A stretch of 64,000 nucleotides of DNA from Bacteroidales bacterium (GCA_017962375.1 JAGCVJ010000009.1:1-64000); one strand, 5' to 3'; shown: positions 32,827 through 43,672, numbered from the stretch's first letter. Numbers and translations: made by a program. The notes: generated by a model not told the origin, from the sequence alone.

Positions 32827-35800
32827 ATGGGAGCATTAGCAAATGTATTGAAGAAGATTTTCGGCTCTAAGGAAGAGAGAGACATGAAGGCTATCAAGCC
32901 TATTCTTGCCGAAGTTCTTAAAGAATACGATAGGGTGGACAAGCTTTCCGACAATGAGCTGAGGGCTGAGACACAGAGAATTAAAGGAATTATTCGCGAT
33001 AGGGTGGCTTCTGATGTTGCCCGTAGGGTTGAAGTTAAGGCTCAGCTGGAGGACGTGGATATCCAGACCAAGGAGAAGGAGAAGCTGGCCGCCGAGGACG
33101 ACAAGCTCAAGAAGAAGATTAACGAAGAGGTGGAGGTGGTGCTCAACGAGGTGCTGCCTACGGCCTTCGCAATAATGAAATCCACCGCCCGAAGGTTCAA
33201 GGAGCATGAGACAATCAAGGTCAAGGCTACTGAGTTTGACAAGGACCTGAGCGCCAGGTTTGATTATGTGACCATAGAGGATGACACCGCCATTTGGCAC
33301 AACAGCTGGATGGCCGGCGGCAACATGATCACCTGGGACATGGTGCACTACGACGTGCAGCTGATAGGAGGCATTGTTCTGCACCAGGGCAAGATAGCCG
33401 AGATGGCTACCGGTGAGGGAAAGACTCTGGTTGCAACCCTTCCGGTGTTCCTGAACGCTCTTGCAGGCTTTGGCGTTCACATGGTTACCGTGAACGACTA
33501 TCTGGCAAAGAGAGACTCCGAGTGGATGGGCCCTCTGTACCAGTTCCACGGCCTGAGCGTAGACTGCATAGACAAGCACGAGCCTAATTCCGAGGCCAGG
33601 AAGAAGGCCTATCTGTCTGACGTTACCTTCGGAACCAACAACGAGTTTGGTTTCGACTACCTGAGAGACAATATGGCTATCGGTCTTGAGGACCTTGTGC
33701 AGAGAGAGCACCACTATGCAATTGTGGACGAGGTGGATTCCGTGCTCATCGACGATGCCCGTACTCCTTTGATCATTTCCGGTCCTGTGCCTAAGGGCGA
33801 AGACCAGCAGTATGAGGAGTACCGCCCATACGTTGAGAGGCTGTACAGCCTTCAGAAACAGGAGGCTACCAAATACCTCAACGAGGCCAAGAGGCTCATT
33901 GCCGCCGGCAATACCAAAGACGGCGGAATGGCCCTTCTGAGGGCTCACAAGGCTCTGCCTAAGTACAATCCGCTGATCAAGTTCCTCAGCGAACAGGGCA
34001 TGAAGCAGCTTCTGCAGCAGACCAACAACTTCTACATGCAGAACCAGAGCAAGGAAATGCACGTTGTCACCGATCCTCTCTACTTCATTATCGAGGAGCA
34101 GGACAAGTCTGTTGAAATGACCGACAAGGGCAACGAGTACATCGCTTCACTGGTGAGCGACCCTAAGTTCTTCGTGCTGCCGGATGTGGGAGCGGAGGTT
34201 GCCGAAATCGAGAAGAAGAATATATCGGAAGAAGAGAAGATGGCCGCAAAAGACCAGCTCATAGCCGATTACGCTATAAAGGCCGAGAGAGTTCACACCG
34301 TGACCCAGCTCCTGAAGGCCTACACGATGTTCGAGAAGGATGTTGACTATGTGATCATGGACAACAAGATCAAGATTGTGGACGAGCAGACCGGCCGTAT
34401 TATGGAGGGAAGGAGATGGTCGGACGGACTGCACCAGGCGGTGGAGGCCAAGGAGAACGTGAAGGTGGAGGCCGCTACCCAGACATTCGCCACCATCACC
34501 CTTCAGAATTACTTCAGGATGTACCACAAGCTGGCCGGAATGACCGGTACCGCATCTACCGAGGCCGGAGAGTTCTGGTCTATCTACAAGCTGGATGTGG
34601 TGACCATTCCTACTAACAAGCCTGTAATAAGGATAGACTCTGATGACTTGATCTACAAGACCAGGAAAGACAAGTTCAACGCTGTTATAGACAGGATCAC
34701 CGATCTTAGAAAGAAAGGCCGTCCGGTTCTGGTGGGCACCACTTCGGTGGAGGTTTCAGAGATGTTGAGCAAATCGCTGAGCCTGAGAAAGATTCCTCAT
34801 AATGTGCTGAATGCCAAGCTGCACGCCAAGGAGGCCGAGATTGTGGCTCACGCCGGCCAGCCGGGATGCGTTACCATTGCCACCAACATGGCAGGACGAG
34901 GAACCGACATCAAGCTCGGCCCTGGAGTGGTTGAGGCAGGCGGACTTGCCATCATAGGTACCGAAAGGCACGACAGCCGAAGGGTTGACCGCCAGCTCAG
35001 AGGCCGTGCCGGAAGACAGGGAGACCCGGGTTCTTCTGAGTTCTATGTTTCTCTGGAAGACAACCTTATGAGACTCTTCGGAGCTGACAGGATTGCCAAG
35101 ATAGTGGACAGGATGGGAATGAAAGACGGCGAGGTGCTCCAGCACAGATGGCTCTCCAAGTCAGTTGAAAGAGCCCAGAAGAAGGTGGAGGAGAACAACT
35201 TCGGCATAAGAAAGAGGCTGCTCGAGTATGACGACGTGATGAACACCCAGAGAACCGTGATCTATGCCAGAAGGAACAATGCCCTCAACGGAGAGAGAAT
35301 GGATGTGGATCTGCATAACATGATTGCAGACTTTGCAGAAGCGCTTGCTTCCAGAAAGGATGAATACGACTATGAAGGCTTTAAACTTGAACTTATAAAG
35401 GAAGCTTCCCTGGATGTTCCGTTTGACGAGCAGTTCTTCCGCGATTCCACTAAGTCACAGATGAGCGACCTTCTCGAGGAAAAGATAACCGAAATAATTG
35501 AAAGGCGAGGAGAGACTCTCGTGACCAAGACCTATCCGATTGTTGAAAGAGTGTTTGAAACTCAGGCTGCCGCATACCAGAATATTGCCATCCCTATCAC
35601 CGATGGGCACAAGGTTCTTCAGCTGATTGTCAACATGAAGAAATCCATTGACACCAAGGGAAAGGAGATCCAGAAGGCACTGGTTCGCAGCGTTACCCTC
35701 ATCAAGATTGACGAGCACTGGAAGCAGCACCTCAGAGACATGGACGACCTGAAGCAGAGTGTGCAGAACGCAACCTACGAGCAGAAAGATCCGCTGGTAA

Positions 35801-36126
35801 TCTACAAGTTTGAAGGCTACGGCCTGTTCTCCGGCGTTATAGAGAACATCAGCCGCGACGTTATCTCCTTCCTTGTCAGGGCTCAGGTGGCTCTCCGTGA
35901 AGACAACGACGCCCAGCTCCGTCAGGAGGCCCAGAGGAAAAAGACCGACATGAGCCGGATGAGCATGCGCCGAGACGACGGAAGCGCAGAGGCCGCTGCC
36001 GCAGCAGGAAGGCAGGAGAGAAGCAACCAGCCTGTCCACGTTGAGAAGAAAGTGGGCAGGAACGACCCTTGCCCTTGCGGAAGCGGCAAGAAGTTCAAAA
36101 ACTGCCACGGAAGAGGACTAGTTTAA
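32827..36126 (+). CDS. secA: Preprotein translocase ATPase SecA
   Basis: SecA is the motor that drives proteins through SecYEG. The 1099-residue protein is longer than E. coli SecA (901), mainly through an insert in the first nucleotide-binding region (about 320-420) as in other Bacteroidota. It shows Walker [29 protein letters not shown] (DEVD box; only its ends matter: [10 protein letters not shown]), [10 protein letters not shown] and [13 protein letters not shown]. The C-terminal zinc-binding SEC-C motif is [14 protein letters not shown], which contacts SecB or ribosomes in other bacteria. It has its own promoter. lpdA follows after 21 bases. Confidence 0.97.
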   Translation: MGALANVLKKIFGSKEERDMKAIKPILAEVLKEYDRVDKLSDNELRAETQRIKGIIRDRVASDVARRVEVKAQLEDVDIQTKEKEKLAAEDDKLKKKINEEVEVVLNEVLPTAFAIMKSTARRFKEHETIKVKATEFDKDLSARFDYVTIEDDTAIWHNSWMAGGNMITWDMVHYDVQLIGGIVLHQGKIAEMATGEGKTLVATLPVFLNALAGFGVHMVTVNDYLAKRDSEWMGPLYQFHGLSVDCIDKHEPNSEARKKAYLSDVTFGTNNEFGFDYLRDNMAIGLEDLVQREHHYAIVDEVDSVLIDDARTPLIISGPVPKGEDQQYEEYRPYVERLYSLQKQEATKYLNEAKRLIAAGNTKDGGMALLRAHKALPKYNPLIKFLSEQGMKQLLQQTNNFYMQNQSKEMHVVTDPLYFIIEEQDKSVEMTDKGNEYIASLVSDPKFFVLPDVGAEVAEIEKKNISEEEKMAAKDQLIADYAIKAERVHTVTQLLKAYTMFEKDVDYVIMDNKIKIVDEQTGRIMEGRRWSDGLHQAVEAKENVKVEAATQTFATITLQNYFRMYHKLAGMTGTASTEAGEFWSIYKLDVVTIPTNKPVIRIDSDDLIYKTRKDKFNAVIDRITDLRKKGRPVLVGTTSVEVSEMLSKSLSLRKIPHNVLNAKLHAKEAEIVAHAGQPGCVTIATNMAGRGTDIKLGPGVVEAGGLAIIGTERHDSRRVDRQLRGRAGRQGDPGSSEFYVSLEDNLMRLFGADRIAKIVDRMGMKDGEVLQHRWLSKSVERAQKKVEENNFGIRKRLLEYDDVMNTQRTVIYARRNNALNGERMDVDLHNMIADFAEALASRKDEYDYEGFKLELIKEASLDVPFDEQFFRDSTKSQMSDLLEEKITEIIERRGETLVTKTYPIVERVFETQAAAYQNIAIPITDGHKVLQLIVNMKKSIDTKGKEIQKALVRSVTLIKIDEHWKQHLRDMDDLKQSVQNATYEQKDPLVIYKFEGYGLFSGVIENISRDVISFLVRAQVALREDNDAQLRQEAQRKKTDMSRMSMRRDDGSAEAAAAAGRQERSNQPVHVEKKVGRNDPCPCGSGKKFKNCHGRGLV

Positions 36127-36138
36127 ATTCCAGATATT

Positions 36139-36148
36139 TATCGCGATA
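36139..36148. repeat. TATCGCGATA palindrome at the lpdA start
   Basis: A perfect 10-base palindrome whose last base is the A of the lpdA start codon. The same ATCGCGATA 9-mer occurs at 48085 and 55920 next to other starts, and inside genes at 2568 and 7337. Confidence 0.5.
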
Positions 36149-37563
36149 TGCAATACGACATTATAGTAATTGGCTCCGGCCCTGGCGGATATGTTGCCGC
36201 TGTAAAGGCCGCGCAGTATGGATTCAATGTAGCAGTGGTGGAGAAAGCCGAAATCGGCGGCATCTGCCTCAACTGGGGATGCATCCCTACAAAGGCTCTC
36301 CTCAAGTCTGCAGAAACATTCCAGGCATTCAAGCATCTGGCTTCATACGGAATTTCCTTTGACGGAGATGATATCGCTGACCCTGAGCGCACAAAAGACC
36401 TCAAGGCAGACGTGGCAAAGATTGTGGAAAGGGAAAGGGGAGTTGCCGACAGGATGAGAAAAGGCGTGGAATTCCTTTTCAAGAAGAACAACATTGCAGT
36501 GGTAAACGGCAAGGCCACTATTACCGGCGAGCATACGGTTTCGGTTGAGGGAGAGACTCTGGAGGCCAAGTACATAATAATTGCCACGGGAGCCCATCCT
36601 AAGGCTCTGCCTTTTGCCCCGTTCGACGGCGAGAAGATAATTTCCTACAAGCAGGCTCTCGTGCCTAAGACCCTGCCTAAGTCTTTGGCTGTAATAGGCT
36701 CAGGGGCAATAGGAAACGAGCTGGCAGACTTCTATCTGGCTATGGGATGCCAGGTACATCTGATCGAGTTTCTGGACCGCATTGTTCCGCTTGAGGACGA
36801 TGACGTTTCCGCCCAGCTCAGCCGCTCTTTCCGCAAGGAGGGAATGAAGGTGATGGTCAGCACCAAGGTCTGCGGAATTGATATAGACAAGGAGTCCTCA
36901 GATCCGGAGAACGTTACCGTTACCGTTGAGAGCAAGAAAGGGATTGAGACAATCAAGGTGGAGAGAGTTCTCTGCGCCGTGGGTGTTGCACCTAACACCG
37001 ATGACCTGGGGCTGGAAAATGTCGGAATCACCACAGACAGGGGCAAGATTATCGTGAACAATTTCTATCATACCGGCGTTGGAAACATCTATGCGATCGG
37101 CGACGTGATTCCTACACCTGCGCTGGCGCACATGGCTTCTGCCGAGGCTGTTGCCTGCGTTGAGCACATCGCTGAGGATGAAGGCAAGCAGGCCAAGTTC
37201 CATCCTATTAATTATGAGCACATTCCTGGCGCTACCTACACAACTCCTCAGATTGCATCGTGCGGAATGACGGAGCGCAAGGCCAAGGAACTGGGGCTCA
37301 ACTACAAGGTTGGCAAATTCATGTTCACAGCCTCCGGAAAGGCCACTGCCGCCGGCAAGACAGACGGATTTGTGAAGCTCATCAGCGATGCCGGCACAGA
37401 CAAGCTGCTCGGCGTTCACCTGATAGGGGCGGACGTGACTGAAATCATCGGCGGAATGGTTCTGGCCCTTGACCTGGGTGCCACGGCAACTCAGGTCAAG
37501 AACACGGTATTCCCTCATCCTACGATGAGCGAAGCCATCCGCGATGCTGCCGAAGCTTTGTAG
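36148..37563 (+). CDS. lpdA: Dihydrolipoyl dehydrogenase
   Basis: This flavoprotein (E3) reoxidises lipoamide in 2-oxoacid dehydrogenase or glycine-cleavage complexes. The 471-residue protein has the FAD motif GSGPGGYVAA, the redox-active disulfide in GGICLNWGCIPTKALL, an NAD motif GSGAIGNELADF, and the C-terminal HPT region (FPHPTMSEAIRDAAE) that supplies the His-Glu pair. No lipoyl protein or E1/E2 gene is adjacent, so the partner complex is open. Its stop lies one base from the stop of the convergent nucleotidase, with no terminator between. Confidence 0.96.
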   Translation: MQYDIIVIGSGPGGYVAAVKAAQYGFNVAVVEKAEIGGICLNWGCIPTKALLKSAETFQAFKHLASYGISFDGDDIADPERTKDLKADVAKIVERERGVADRMRKGVEFLFKKNNIAVVNGKATITGEHTVSVEGETLEAKYIIIATGAHPKALPFAPFDGEKIISYKQALVPKTLPKSLAVIGSGAIGNELADFYLAMGCQVHLIEFLDRIVPLEDDDVSAQLSRSFRKEGMKVMVSTKVCGIDIDKESSDPENVTVTVESKKGIETIKVERVLCAVGVAPNTDDLGLENVGITTDRGKIIVNNFYHTGVGNIYAIGDVIPTPALAHMASAEAVACVEHIAEDEGKQAKFHPINYEHIPGATYTTPQIASCGMTERKAKELGLNYKVGKFMFTASGKATAAGKTDGFVKLISDAGTDKLLGVHLIGADVTEIIGGMVLALDLGATATQVKNTVFPHPTMSEAIRDAAEAL

Positions 37564-37564
37564 A

Positions 37565-39298
37565 TTATTCCCCGAAGAGCAGAGACATATCGGCGTCGAG
37601 CATTTTCTTCGCCTTCAGCCTAGGGATGAACTCCCAGCCGCCTATTACGTTGCGGTTGCTTATCTTGTTGATTTTGATAGCCTTGTTCTTTTTCAGGTAC
37701 TGATAAAGGATTTCCCTGTATTCCGGATAGCGCTCAACGGTTATATCATCTATTTTGTCGGTGTCTATCCCGGCTTTCTGGAGCAGTCCGCCTCCGCCGG
37801 ATGCCCTGTATGAGGTCATTGCCACCTTGTAGGTCTTTTCCGGGTCAAACGGAGTGCCGTCAGCCATCGAGAGTATTCTGATTCTCTCTCCTGCAGGCTT
37901 CTCTATGTCAACATTGTAGTAGATGCCGGCAGCGGAGTCGAAGTTGTAGGAGCGGTTCACGAAAGACCATACTTCCTGGTTGTTTCTCGGGTCTTCCTTC
38001 TTCTGGATCTTTAGCAGGTGATCTGGGTCGTCAGTAGTGATCCAGTCTTCGTAAGAGGCTTCAAGATAGTCCTTTATCTGTTTTCCGGTCATCGTGATCA
38101 CAAAGAGCTGGTTCTCGTACGGGTAGAAGGAGAACAGGTCGTTGTATACCAGAGTGCCGGCATCAATTACCTTGTTGTAGGTAAGGGGTGCGGCTATGGA
38201 AATGTCAGCTCCCGTTGCCTCAAGCCCGATTGTATGCACCAGATTGATATAAGGGCTCATTCCACGCAGAGCGTCTCTAGTCTTTACTTCCTTGTCCAGA
38301 GTTCCAACTTCTGCCAAAGTGAACTGCTTGACTTTCAGATAATCGTCTCTGAAGGCGTTTCTCATTGCAGTGTCCACATCCTTCAGGTCTGACTCTATGG
38401 TTTCGGCGCTGAGGTTTTTGGAAACTATCTTTCCGCCCTTTACGGTAAGGTCTATCTGCCCGTGCCCCAGGTTCTTGGCATGGCTGCCGGAGTTGATCAG
38501 GCAGATGCTGTCTTTCTCGGCCGTGTAAGCCCTGTGGTCGTGGGAGCAGACTACAAAGTCCACGCCCTTGAGCGAGGAGAGCAGATCCAGCCCCTGGCTT
38601 TCCAGGCTGTTCAACTTGCCGTCTCCTGTTCCGGAATGCACTGCCACAATCACAACCTGAGGCTTTTCTTTCTCTATGATATTGTCTACATCTTTCTGAA
38701 CCAGAGGAATCAGAGACTCAAAGTGCATCCCGCTCCACAGGCTTTCCGTTAGCCAGGCTTTCATGTTAGGGTTGGTATAGCCGAGGATAGCCACCTTCAG
38801 CCCGCCTCTGTTTATGATTCTGGAGGTCTGGAAGTAACGCTCTTCGCTGTCGTTGATTATGGCGTTTCCTCCCAAAAAAGGTATGCCGAGCTCTTCCAGC
38901 TGCCTTTTTACCCTGTCATATACAGGATGGCCGGTTTCTATGTCGTGATTGCCTACAACCACGGCATCGTATTTCATATAGGATACCAGCCTCGGGAAAA
39001 GATGCGGTGTAACGGTATCTATGTAGTTATAGTAGTAGGGGGCGTTGTCTCCCTGAAGGCAGTCTCCCGCGTCTATGAGAATCACGTTGTCCTGCCCAAC
39101 GCTGTCACGGAAACGGTTTACTATGCTGCTGAGGGCAAACAGGGACTTTTTCTGGTTGCCGTCTGTATAGGTGGAGTCGAACCAGGAGCCGTGAACGTCG
39201 TTTGTGGTGAGAATGTGGAGAGTATAGTCTCCGTCCTTTATCTTGTTGCAGGCCATAGCCAAAACCATAACCAGAAGAATAAAAACAGATCTTTTCAT
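37565..39298 (-). CDS. 5'-nucleotidase/metallophosphatase lipoprotein (UshA-like)
   Basis: This 577-residue extracytoplasmic enzyme removes phosphate from nucleotides or related sugars. A lipoprotein signal ends in MAC (cysteine about 18). The metallophosphatase domain (about 25-300) has the two-metal ligands in TTNDVHGSW, LIDAGDCLQGD, VVGNHDIETG, VAVHSGTGDG and CSHDHRA. The C-terminal 5'-nucleotidase domain (about 330-560) holds the substrate-binding aromatic motif FYPYENQLF. The ATG at 39298 is chosen because the longer frame overlaps the divergent promoter region and lacks homology. Both domains in one chain are usual for UshA, but substrate preference is unknown. Confidence 0.92.
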   Translation of the reverse strand: MKRSVFILLVMVLAMACNKIKDGDYTLHILTTNDVHGSWFDSTYTDGNQKKSLFALSSIVNRFRDSVGQDNVILIDAGDCLQGDNAPYYYNYIDTVTPHLFPRLVSYMKYDAVVVGNHDIETGHPVYDRVKRQLEELGIPFLGGNAIINDSEERYFQTSRIINRGGLKVAILGYTNPNMKAWLTESLWSGMHFESLIPLVQKDVDNIIEKEKPQVVIVAVHSGTGDGKLNSLESQGLDLLSSLKGVDFVVCSHDHRAYTAEKDSICLINSGSHAKNLGHGQIDLTVKGGKIVSKNLSAETIESDLKDVDTAMRNAFRDDYLKVKQFTLAEVGTLDKEVKTRDALRGMSPYINLVHTIGLEATGADISIAAPLTYNKVIDAGTLVYNDLFSFYPYENQLFVITMTGKQIKDYLEASYEDWITTDDPDHLLKIQKKEDPRNNQEVWSFVNRSYNFDSAAGIYYNVDIEKPAGERIRILSMADGTPFDPEKTYKVAMTSYRASGGGGLLQKAGIDTDKIDDITVERYPEYREILYQYLKKNKAIKINKISNRNVIGGWEFIPRLKAKKMLDADMSLLFGE

Positions 39299-39432
39299 AA
39301 GGCAGTAGCTTTCCGCTATCAAAGATAGTGCAAAAGCTGCAATCGTATGCCTGCATAATCTTGCGATTGTAAAAATCTCCGATTGTGTCAAAAATTTTTA
39401 CGTTTTGGCAACCGTTTTTTTCTGTTCGCCGA

Positions 39433-39440
39433 TATTTTTG
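39433..39440 (+). promoter_or_regulatory. -7 element of the acetyltransferase gene
   Basis: TATTTTTG lies only 4 bases before the ATG at 39445, which implies a nearly leaderless mRNA. No well-spaced -33 box is visible. Confidence 0.4.
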
Positions 39441-39444
39441 CCGC

Positions 39445-39993
39445 ATGTGCTTATCGGAAAGAAGACAGTCTTTCAGCCAGCTTGTGAAAGAACTCAAATC
39501 GGACATCAGGAATCCTATGTATGAGGGATCCTTTGCCCGCAAGCTGTTCCTTGTTCCAGGATTCAAGTACACTTTCCATCACCGCATCTGCTTTTATATG
39601 AGGGGAGTATGGTGGCTCCGTCCGCTTTGCTGCTTGCACTTGATATACCTGTCTCACCTGAGGATAAAGTACGGAATCGAGATGAGCTCCAGGTTTCATA
39701 TCCCTGAAAGATTATCCATTGCCCATTTCGGGGGAATTGTCTTCTATCCTGAAAGCTGCGGAAAGAATGTGCTTGTGCGCCAGGGCGTTACCGTGGGCAA
39801 CAACGGAAAGTCAATGAAAGGCCCTTCAATAGGGAATAACGTGAGTTTCGGGGCTCACAGCATGGCACTTGGAGATATCACAATAGGAGACAATACCGTG
39901 ATAGCGGCAGGAGCCGTGGTGACAAAAGACGTGCCTTCAGGCGCTACCGTTGCCGGCGTGCCCGCAAAGGTAATTTCTAGAAGCGGTCTTTGA
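39445..39993 (+). CDS. Hexapeptide-repeat acetyltransferase, serine O-acetyltransferase-like
   Basis: The protein has 182 residues. An N-terminal helical part (about 1-75) contains RNPMYEGSF and the aromatic patch FYMRGVWWLRP. A left-handed beta-helix of hexapeptide repeats follows (VLVRQGVTVGNN, IGNNVSFGAHSMALGDITIGD in repeat steps, TVIAAGAVVTKDVPSGATVAGVPAK). The ending is that of the CysE-like branch, but it is shorter than CysE and such enzymes in Bacteroidota often act on surface sugars. The acceptor is therefore open. The last 17 bases overlap the end of the convergent GT2 gene. Confidence 0.8.
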   Translation: MCLSERRQSFSQLVKELKSDIRNPMYEGSFARKLFLVPGFKYTFHHRICFYMRGVWWLRPLCCLHLIYLSHLRIKYGIEMSSRFHIPERLSIAHFGGIVFYPESCGKNVLVRQGVTVGNNGKSMKGPSIGNNVSFGAHSMALGDITIGDNTVIAAGAVVTKDVPSGATVAGVPAKVISRSGL

Positions 39994-40975
39994 TCTTGTA
40001 GGTATTCCTCTGGGCGGAATTGCGGCTTATCAGCTCGGCGATAAATCCAGTCAAAAATAGCATAGCGCCGAGGACTATGGCAAGCAGAGCCAGGTAGAAC
40101 AAAGGCTGGTCGGTAACGCCCCTGAGCTTGATGTCTGTGAAGCCCTGGGCTGCTATCTGGCTTGCCATCCTAGACTGGAGAACCAGTTTTCTGATTATGA
40201 TCCAGAGAGTTATGCCGCCGCCAACAAGGAACATCAGTGTACCCCAAACTCCGAACAGGTGCATAGGCTTCTTGCCGAATTTCTGCAGGAACCAGAGCGT
40301 CATCAGGTCTAGATAGCCGTTCACGAAGCGGTTCATTCCGAACTTGCTCTTTCCGAACTTGCGCTTGTGGTGGGTTACTTCTTTTTCGCCGATATTGGAG
40401 AATCCGGCTTCCTTGGCCAGGAACGGGATGTAGCGGTGCATCTCTCCGTAAACCTCAATGTTCTTTACAACTTCGTTTTTGTAGGCTTTCAGTCCGCAGT
40501 TCATGTCGTGGAGCTTTACCTTGGTCACGCATCTGGCCGTGGCGTTGTAAATCCTGGACGGGAGGTTTTTCGTCAGCTTGTTGTCGTGCCTTTTCTTCTT
40601 CCAGCCGCTGACAAGGTCATAGCCGTCTTCCTTGATCATGCGGTAGAGTTCCGGAAGCTCTTTAGGGTCGTCCTGCAGGTCGGCGTCCATAGTGATAACC
40701 ACATCGCCCTGAGCGGCCTCGAAACCGCAGTAAAGGGCTGTGCTCTTGCCGTAGTTTCTCCTGAAGCAGATACCCTTGATAATCTGGTTTACAGGAGTGT
40801 TGATCTTGTCTGCCAGAGCGCGGATCTCTTCCCAGCTGCCGTCTGTGGAGCCGTCGTTGACCATTATTATCTCATGGCTGAGCGATGCATTTTCAAGGTT
40901 TTCCCTGATTCCTGAAACCAGTTCTCTCAGCGATTCCTTTTCGTTGAATATGGAAATGACAACAGAAATGTCCAT
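39977..40975 (-). CDS. GT2 glycosyltransferase with two membrane helices (DPM1/GtrB-like)
   Basis: This probably transfers a sugar from a nucleotide donor to polyprenyl phosphate at the inner membrane. The GT-A domain (about 1-215) shows VVISIFNEKESL, MVNDGSTDGSWEEI, the DxD-type MDADLQDDPKELPEL and the acceptor motif HDMNCGLKAY. Two C-terminal helices (about 238-262 and 290-315) match the GtrB/ArnC-like architecture. The donor and product are unknown. It is cotranscribed with the upstream DUF4199 gene (9-base gap). Confidence 0.9.
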   Translation of the reverse strand: MDISVVISIFNEKESLRELVSGIRENLENASLSHEIIMVNDGSTDGSWEEIRALADKINTPVNQIIKGICFRRNYGKSTALYCGFEAAQGDVVITMDADLQDDPKELPELYRMIKEDGYDLVSGWKKKRHDNKLTKNLPSRIYNATARCVTKVKLHDMNCGLKAYKNEVVKNIEVYGEMHRYIPFLAKEAGFSNIGEKEVTHHKRKFGKSKFGMNRFVNGYLDLMTLWFLQKFGKKPMHLFGVWGTLMFLVGGGITLWIIIRKLVLQSRMASQIAAQGFTDIKLRGVTDQPLFYLALLAIVLGAMLFLTGFIAELISRNSAQRNTYKIKDRF

Positions 40976-40984
40976 AGCAGTGAT

Positions 40985-41566
40985 TTAAAAGTTGTTGAAT
41001 CCAGACATCATGTCGGGGTTTTTCTTGGTGCTTGAGGCAATGATTGCCGAGAAAATCAGGCCGTAGATTACAGCGCCGATCACTGTGCTGATTACTGTCC
41101 AGAATTCAAAATTGTTGTAGTATACTTCAAGGAAACTGGAGTTGAATCCTTCTATATTGTCCATGCTGGCCGAAATGGCTTCTTTCATCTGCTCAACAGC
41201 CTCGGGATTAATCAGCTTGATATTTACAAAGGAAAAAGCCGCCAGCACTATGCCTGAGAAAAGCGAGGTCAGAAGGCCGTAGGAAAAGACGTTGCCGTAG
41301 GTGGTGAACCCCTGAACAGCGGCATTTTTTGCGGAGAAAGTCTTCATGGCCCACCAGAGGAAGGTAACGGTGGCTCCAAGCTTCAGGATAGAGAGCAGAA
41401 ACGTGAACATGACACCTGTGGAGCTCTTTGGAATAAAAGAGGCTATGAGAGTGAAGCCAATGCTTATCAAAGCCAGTTTCAGGCCGTTTGTGGCGGCGCT
41501 GTTGAGTTTGTTTACCGGCTGGGGTTGCTCCACTTCGGGCTGGAAATTCTGGTTCTCTTCCATCAT
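40985..41566 (-). CDS. DUF4199 membrane protein
   Basis: The 193-residue protein has a Pro/Gln/Glu-rich cytoplasmic N-terminus (about 1-25) and four hydrophobic segments (about 28-45, 52-70, 85-108 and 160-182). It fits DUF4199, a Bacteroidota family of unknown role, and I recall such genes next to GT2 glycosyltransferases of this type. The shared unit with the GT2 gene suggests a helper in lipid-linked sugar metabolism, but this is only inferred. Two ATG codons stand in tandem at the start, so 41563 is equally possible. Confidence 0.8.
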   Translation of the reverse strand: MMEENQNFQPEVEQPQPVNKLNSAATNGLKLALISIGFTLIASFIPKSSTGVMFTFLLSILKLGATVTFLWWAMKTFSAKNAAVQGFTTYGNVFSYGLLTSLFSGIVLAAFSFVNIKLINPEAVEQMKEAISASMDNIEGFNSSFLEVYYNNFEFWTVISTVIGAVIYGLIFSAIIASSTKKNPDMMSGFNNF

Positions 41567-41604
41567 TTTTTAGTTTGTTTTGCGGCGTAAAGATATAAAA
41601 TTTG

Positions 41605-41612
41605 TAGATTTG
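41605..41612 (+). promoter_or_regulatory. -7 element of thrS
   Basis: TAGATTTG matches TAnnTTTG. A TTTG at 41579-41582 is 22 bases upstream, slightly too far. The leader would be about 60 bases and contains the hairpin at 41628-41649. Confidence 0.45.
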
Positions 41613-41627
41613 CAGGCTAATATAGGC

Positions 41628-41649
41628 CAAGTGCTAGGTATTGCACTTG
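41628..41649 (+). promoter_or_regulatory. thrS leader hairpin with GGU-containing loop
   Basis: CAAGTGC (41628-41634) and GCACTTG (41643-41649) pair perfectly around the loop TAGGTATT, 26 bases before the ATG. The loop contains GGU, an anticodon of tRNA-Thr. In E. coli, ThrRS represses its own mRNA by binding anticodon-like hairpins, so this could be an analogous operator. The function is inferred from resemblance. Confidence 0.4.
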
Positions 41650-41675
41650 ATAAAGTTAAACTTAAAACAAGTACT

Positions 41676-43637
41676 ATGAGTATGGTAAAGATTACATTTC
41701 CCGACGGAAGTGTAAGAGAATTTGAAAAAGGCATTACGGGTTATCAGATTGCCGAGAGCATCAGTCCCCGTCTTGCGGCAGAGGTGTTGTCTGTCTCTGT
41801 AAACGACCAGGTTCAAGACCTGAGATTTCCAATTGAAGAAGATGCTTCCATCCGCCTTCACAAGTGGGAGGATGACGAGGGCAAGAAAGCTTTCTGGCAC
41901 TCCTCGTCCCACCTTATGGCTGAGGCTCTGGAGGCCATATATCCGGGCATAAAGTTCGGAATTGGTCCGGCCATAGAGAACGGATTCTACTATGACGTGG
42001 ATCTTGGAGACAAGACCATTACGGAGGCCGACCTGACCAAAGTAGAGGACAAGATGCTGGAGCTTGCCCGCTCATCCGAGGACTTTGTCCGCAAGGATGT
42101 GCCTAAGGAAGAGGCGCTTGAGTATTTCAGCAAGAAGGGCGACGAGTACAAGACCGAGCTCATCGGCGAGCTGAAAGACGGCTCGATTTCATTCTATACC
42201 AATGGTGGTTTCACCGATCTTTGCCGCGGCCCGCACATCATGTCCACTTCCATCATCAAGGCCATAAAGCTAACTTCCATAGCCGGCGCATACTGGAGAG
42301 GAGACGAGAAGCGCAAGCAGCTTACCCGTATCTACGGCATCACCTTCCCAAAGAAGAGCATGCTGGATGAATATCTTAAAGTGCTGGAAGAGGCCAAAAA
42401 ACGTGACCACAGAAAGCTCGGAAAGGATCTGGAGCTGTTCGCCTTCAGCCAGAAGGTAGGAGCAGGCCTTCCTTTGTGGCTTCCAAGAGGTGCCGCCTTG
42501 AGGACCAGGCTGGAAAACTTCCTGAGAAAGGTTCAGAGCGATTACGGATATCTTCCTGTAATCACTCCTCATATCGGCCAGAAGGAACTCTATGTAACTT
42601 CCGGTCACTGGGCAAAGTACGGAAAGGACTCTTTCCGCCCGATCACCACTCCGCAGGAAGGCGAGGAATTCCTGCTCAAGCCTATGAACTGCCCTCACCA
42701 CTGTGAGATCTACAAGACCAAGCCTCGCTCTTACAAAGACCTGCCTATCAGGTTCGCCGAGTTCGGAACGGTTTACCGCTACGAGCAGAGCGGAGAGCTG
42801 CACGGACTTACCAGAGTGCGCGGATTCACCCAGGATGACGCCCATCTTTTCGTAAGGCCGGACCAGCTCAAGGAAGAGTTCTGCAAGGTTATCGATATTG
42901 TGCTGTATATATTCAAGACGCTGAAGTTTGACCAGTACACAGCTCAGGTTTCTCTTCGTGATAAAGTCGACCGCTCAAAATATATAGGAAGCGAGGAGAA
43001 CTGGGAGAAGGCTGAAAGGGCAATTATAGAGTCTGCCGCCGAGAAGGGCCTCAAGACCAAGGTTGAGTACGGCGAGGCCGCTTTCTACGGCCCTAAGCTA
43101 GATTTCATGGTCAAGGACGCTATCGGAAGGCAGTGGCAGCTGGGAACCATTCAGGTAGACTACAACCTGCCTGAAAGGTTCGGCCTTGAATATACGGGAG
43201 CCGACAACCTCAAGCATCGTCCGATTATGATCCACAGGGCTCCGTTCGGTTCTATGGAGAGATTCGTGGCCGTTCTTCTGGAACATACAGCCGGAAATCT
43301 GCCGCTTTGGCTCACTCCGGACCAGTGCGTAGTGCTGCCTGTAGGCGAAAAATATGCGGATTTTGCTAAAAAAGTTTGCAATTCACTAAAAAATTGCGAA
43401 ATTCGCGCCTCCATAGACGACCGCAACGAAACTATTGGCAAGAGAATCAGGGAGAACGAGCTGAAAAAGATGCCGTATCTGCTGGTTGTAGGAGAGAAAG
43501 AAATGGAGAGCGGCACTGTGGCAGTAAGAAAGCAAGGCGGTGAAAACCTTGGAGTTATGAAGGTAGAGGATTTCGCATCGCTGATTAATGAAAAAATAAG
43601 GGAGGAACTGGGAGAACCGGTGAAACCTGCCGAATAA
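41676..43637 (+). CDS. thrS: Threonine--tRNA ligase
   Basis: ThrRS charges tRNA-Thr and edits mischarged serine. The 653-residue protein has the N-terminal TGS domain ([11 protein letters not shown]), the editing domain with [12 protein letters not shown], a catalytic domain with the zinc cysteine in [12 protein letters not shown] and motif 2 FRY-like [17 protein letters not shown] (core: RYEQSGEL). The C-terminal anticodon domain is present. I use the ATG at 41676, since the longer frame has no homology and would cover the leader. A second in-frame ATG at 41682 is possible. It heads thrS-infC-rpmI-rplT. Confidence 0.97.
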   Translation: MSMVKITFPDGSVREFEKGITGYQIAESISPRLAAEVLSVSVNDQVQDLRFPIEEDASIRLHKWEDDEGKKAFWHSSSHLMAEALEAIYPGIKFGIGPAIENGFYYDVDLGDKTITEADLTKVEDKMLELARSSEDFVRKDVPKEEALEYFSKKGDEYKTELIGELKDGSISFYTNGGFTDLCRGPHIMSTSIIKAIKLTSIAGAYWRGDEKRKQLTRIYGITFPKKSMLDEYLKVLEEAKKRDHRKLGKDLELFAFSQKVGAGLPLWLPRGAALRTRLENFLRKVQSDYGYLPVITPHIGQKELYVTSGHWAKYGKDSFRPITTPQEGEEFLLKPMNCPHHCEIYKTKPRSYKDLPIRFAEFGTVYRYEQSGELHGLTRVRGFTQDDAHLFVRPDQLKEEFCKVIDIVLYIFKTLKFDQYTAQVSLRDKVDRSKYIGSEENWEKAERAIIESAAEKGLKTKVEYGEAAFYGPKLDFMVKDAIGRQWQLGTIQVDYNLPERFGLEYTGADNLKHRPIMIHRAPFGSMERFVAVLLEHTAGNLPLWLTPDQCVVLPVGEKYADFAKKVCNSLKNCEIRASIDDRNETIGKRIRENELKKMPYLLVVGEKEMESGTVAVRKQGGENLGVMKVEDFASLINEKIREELGEPVKPAE

Positions 43638-43656
43638 ATAATGTTTAACTAAAATT

Positions 43657-43672
43657 AGGAGGAAAGCGTATC
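43657..43672 (+). promoter_or_regulatory. Strong Shine-Dalgarno and ATC start codon of infC
   Basis: AGGAGG (43657-43662) lies 7 bases before ATC at 43670. The frame has a stop at 43646-43648, and no ATG, GTG or TTG occurs between that stop and the TTG at 43760, which has no Shine-Dalgarno. Confidence 0.8.
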
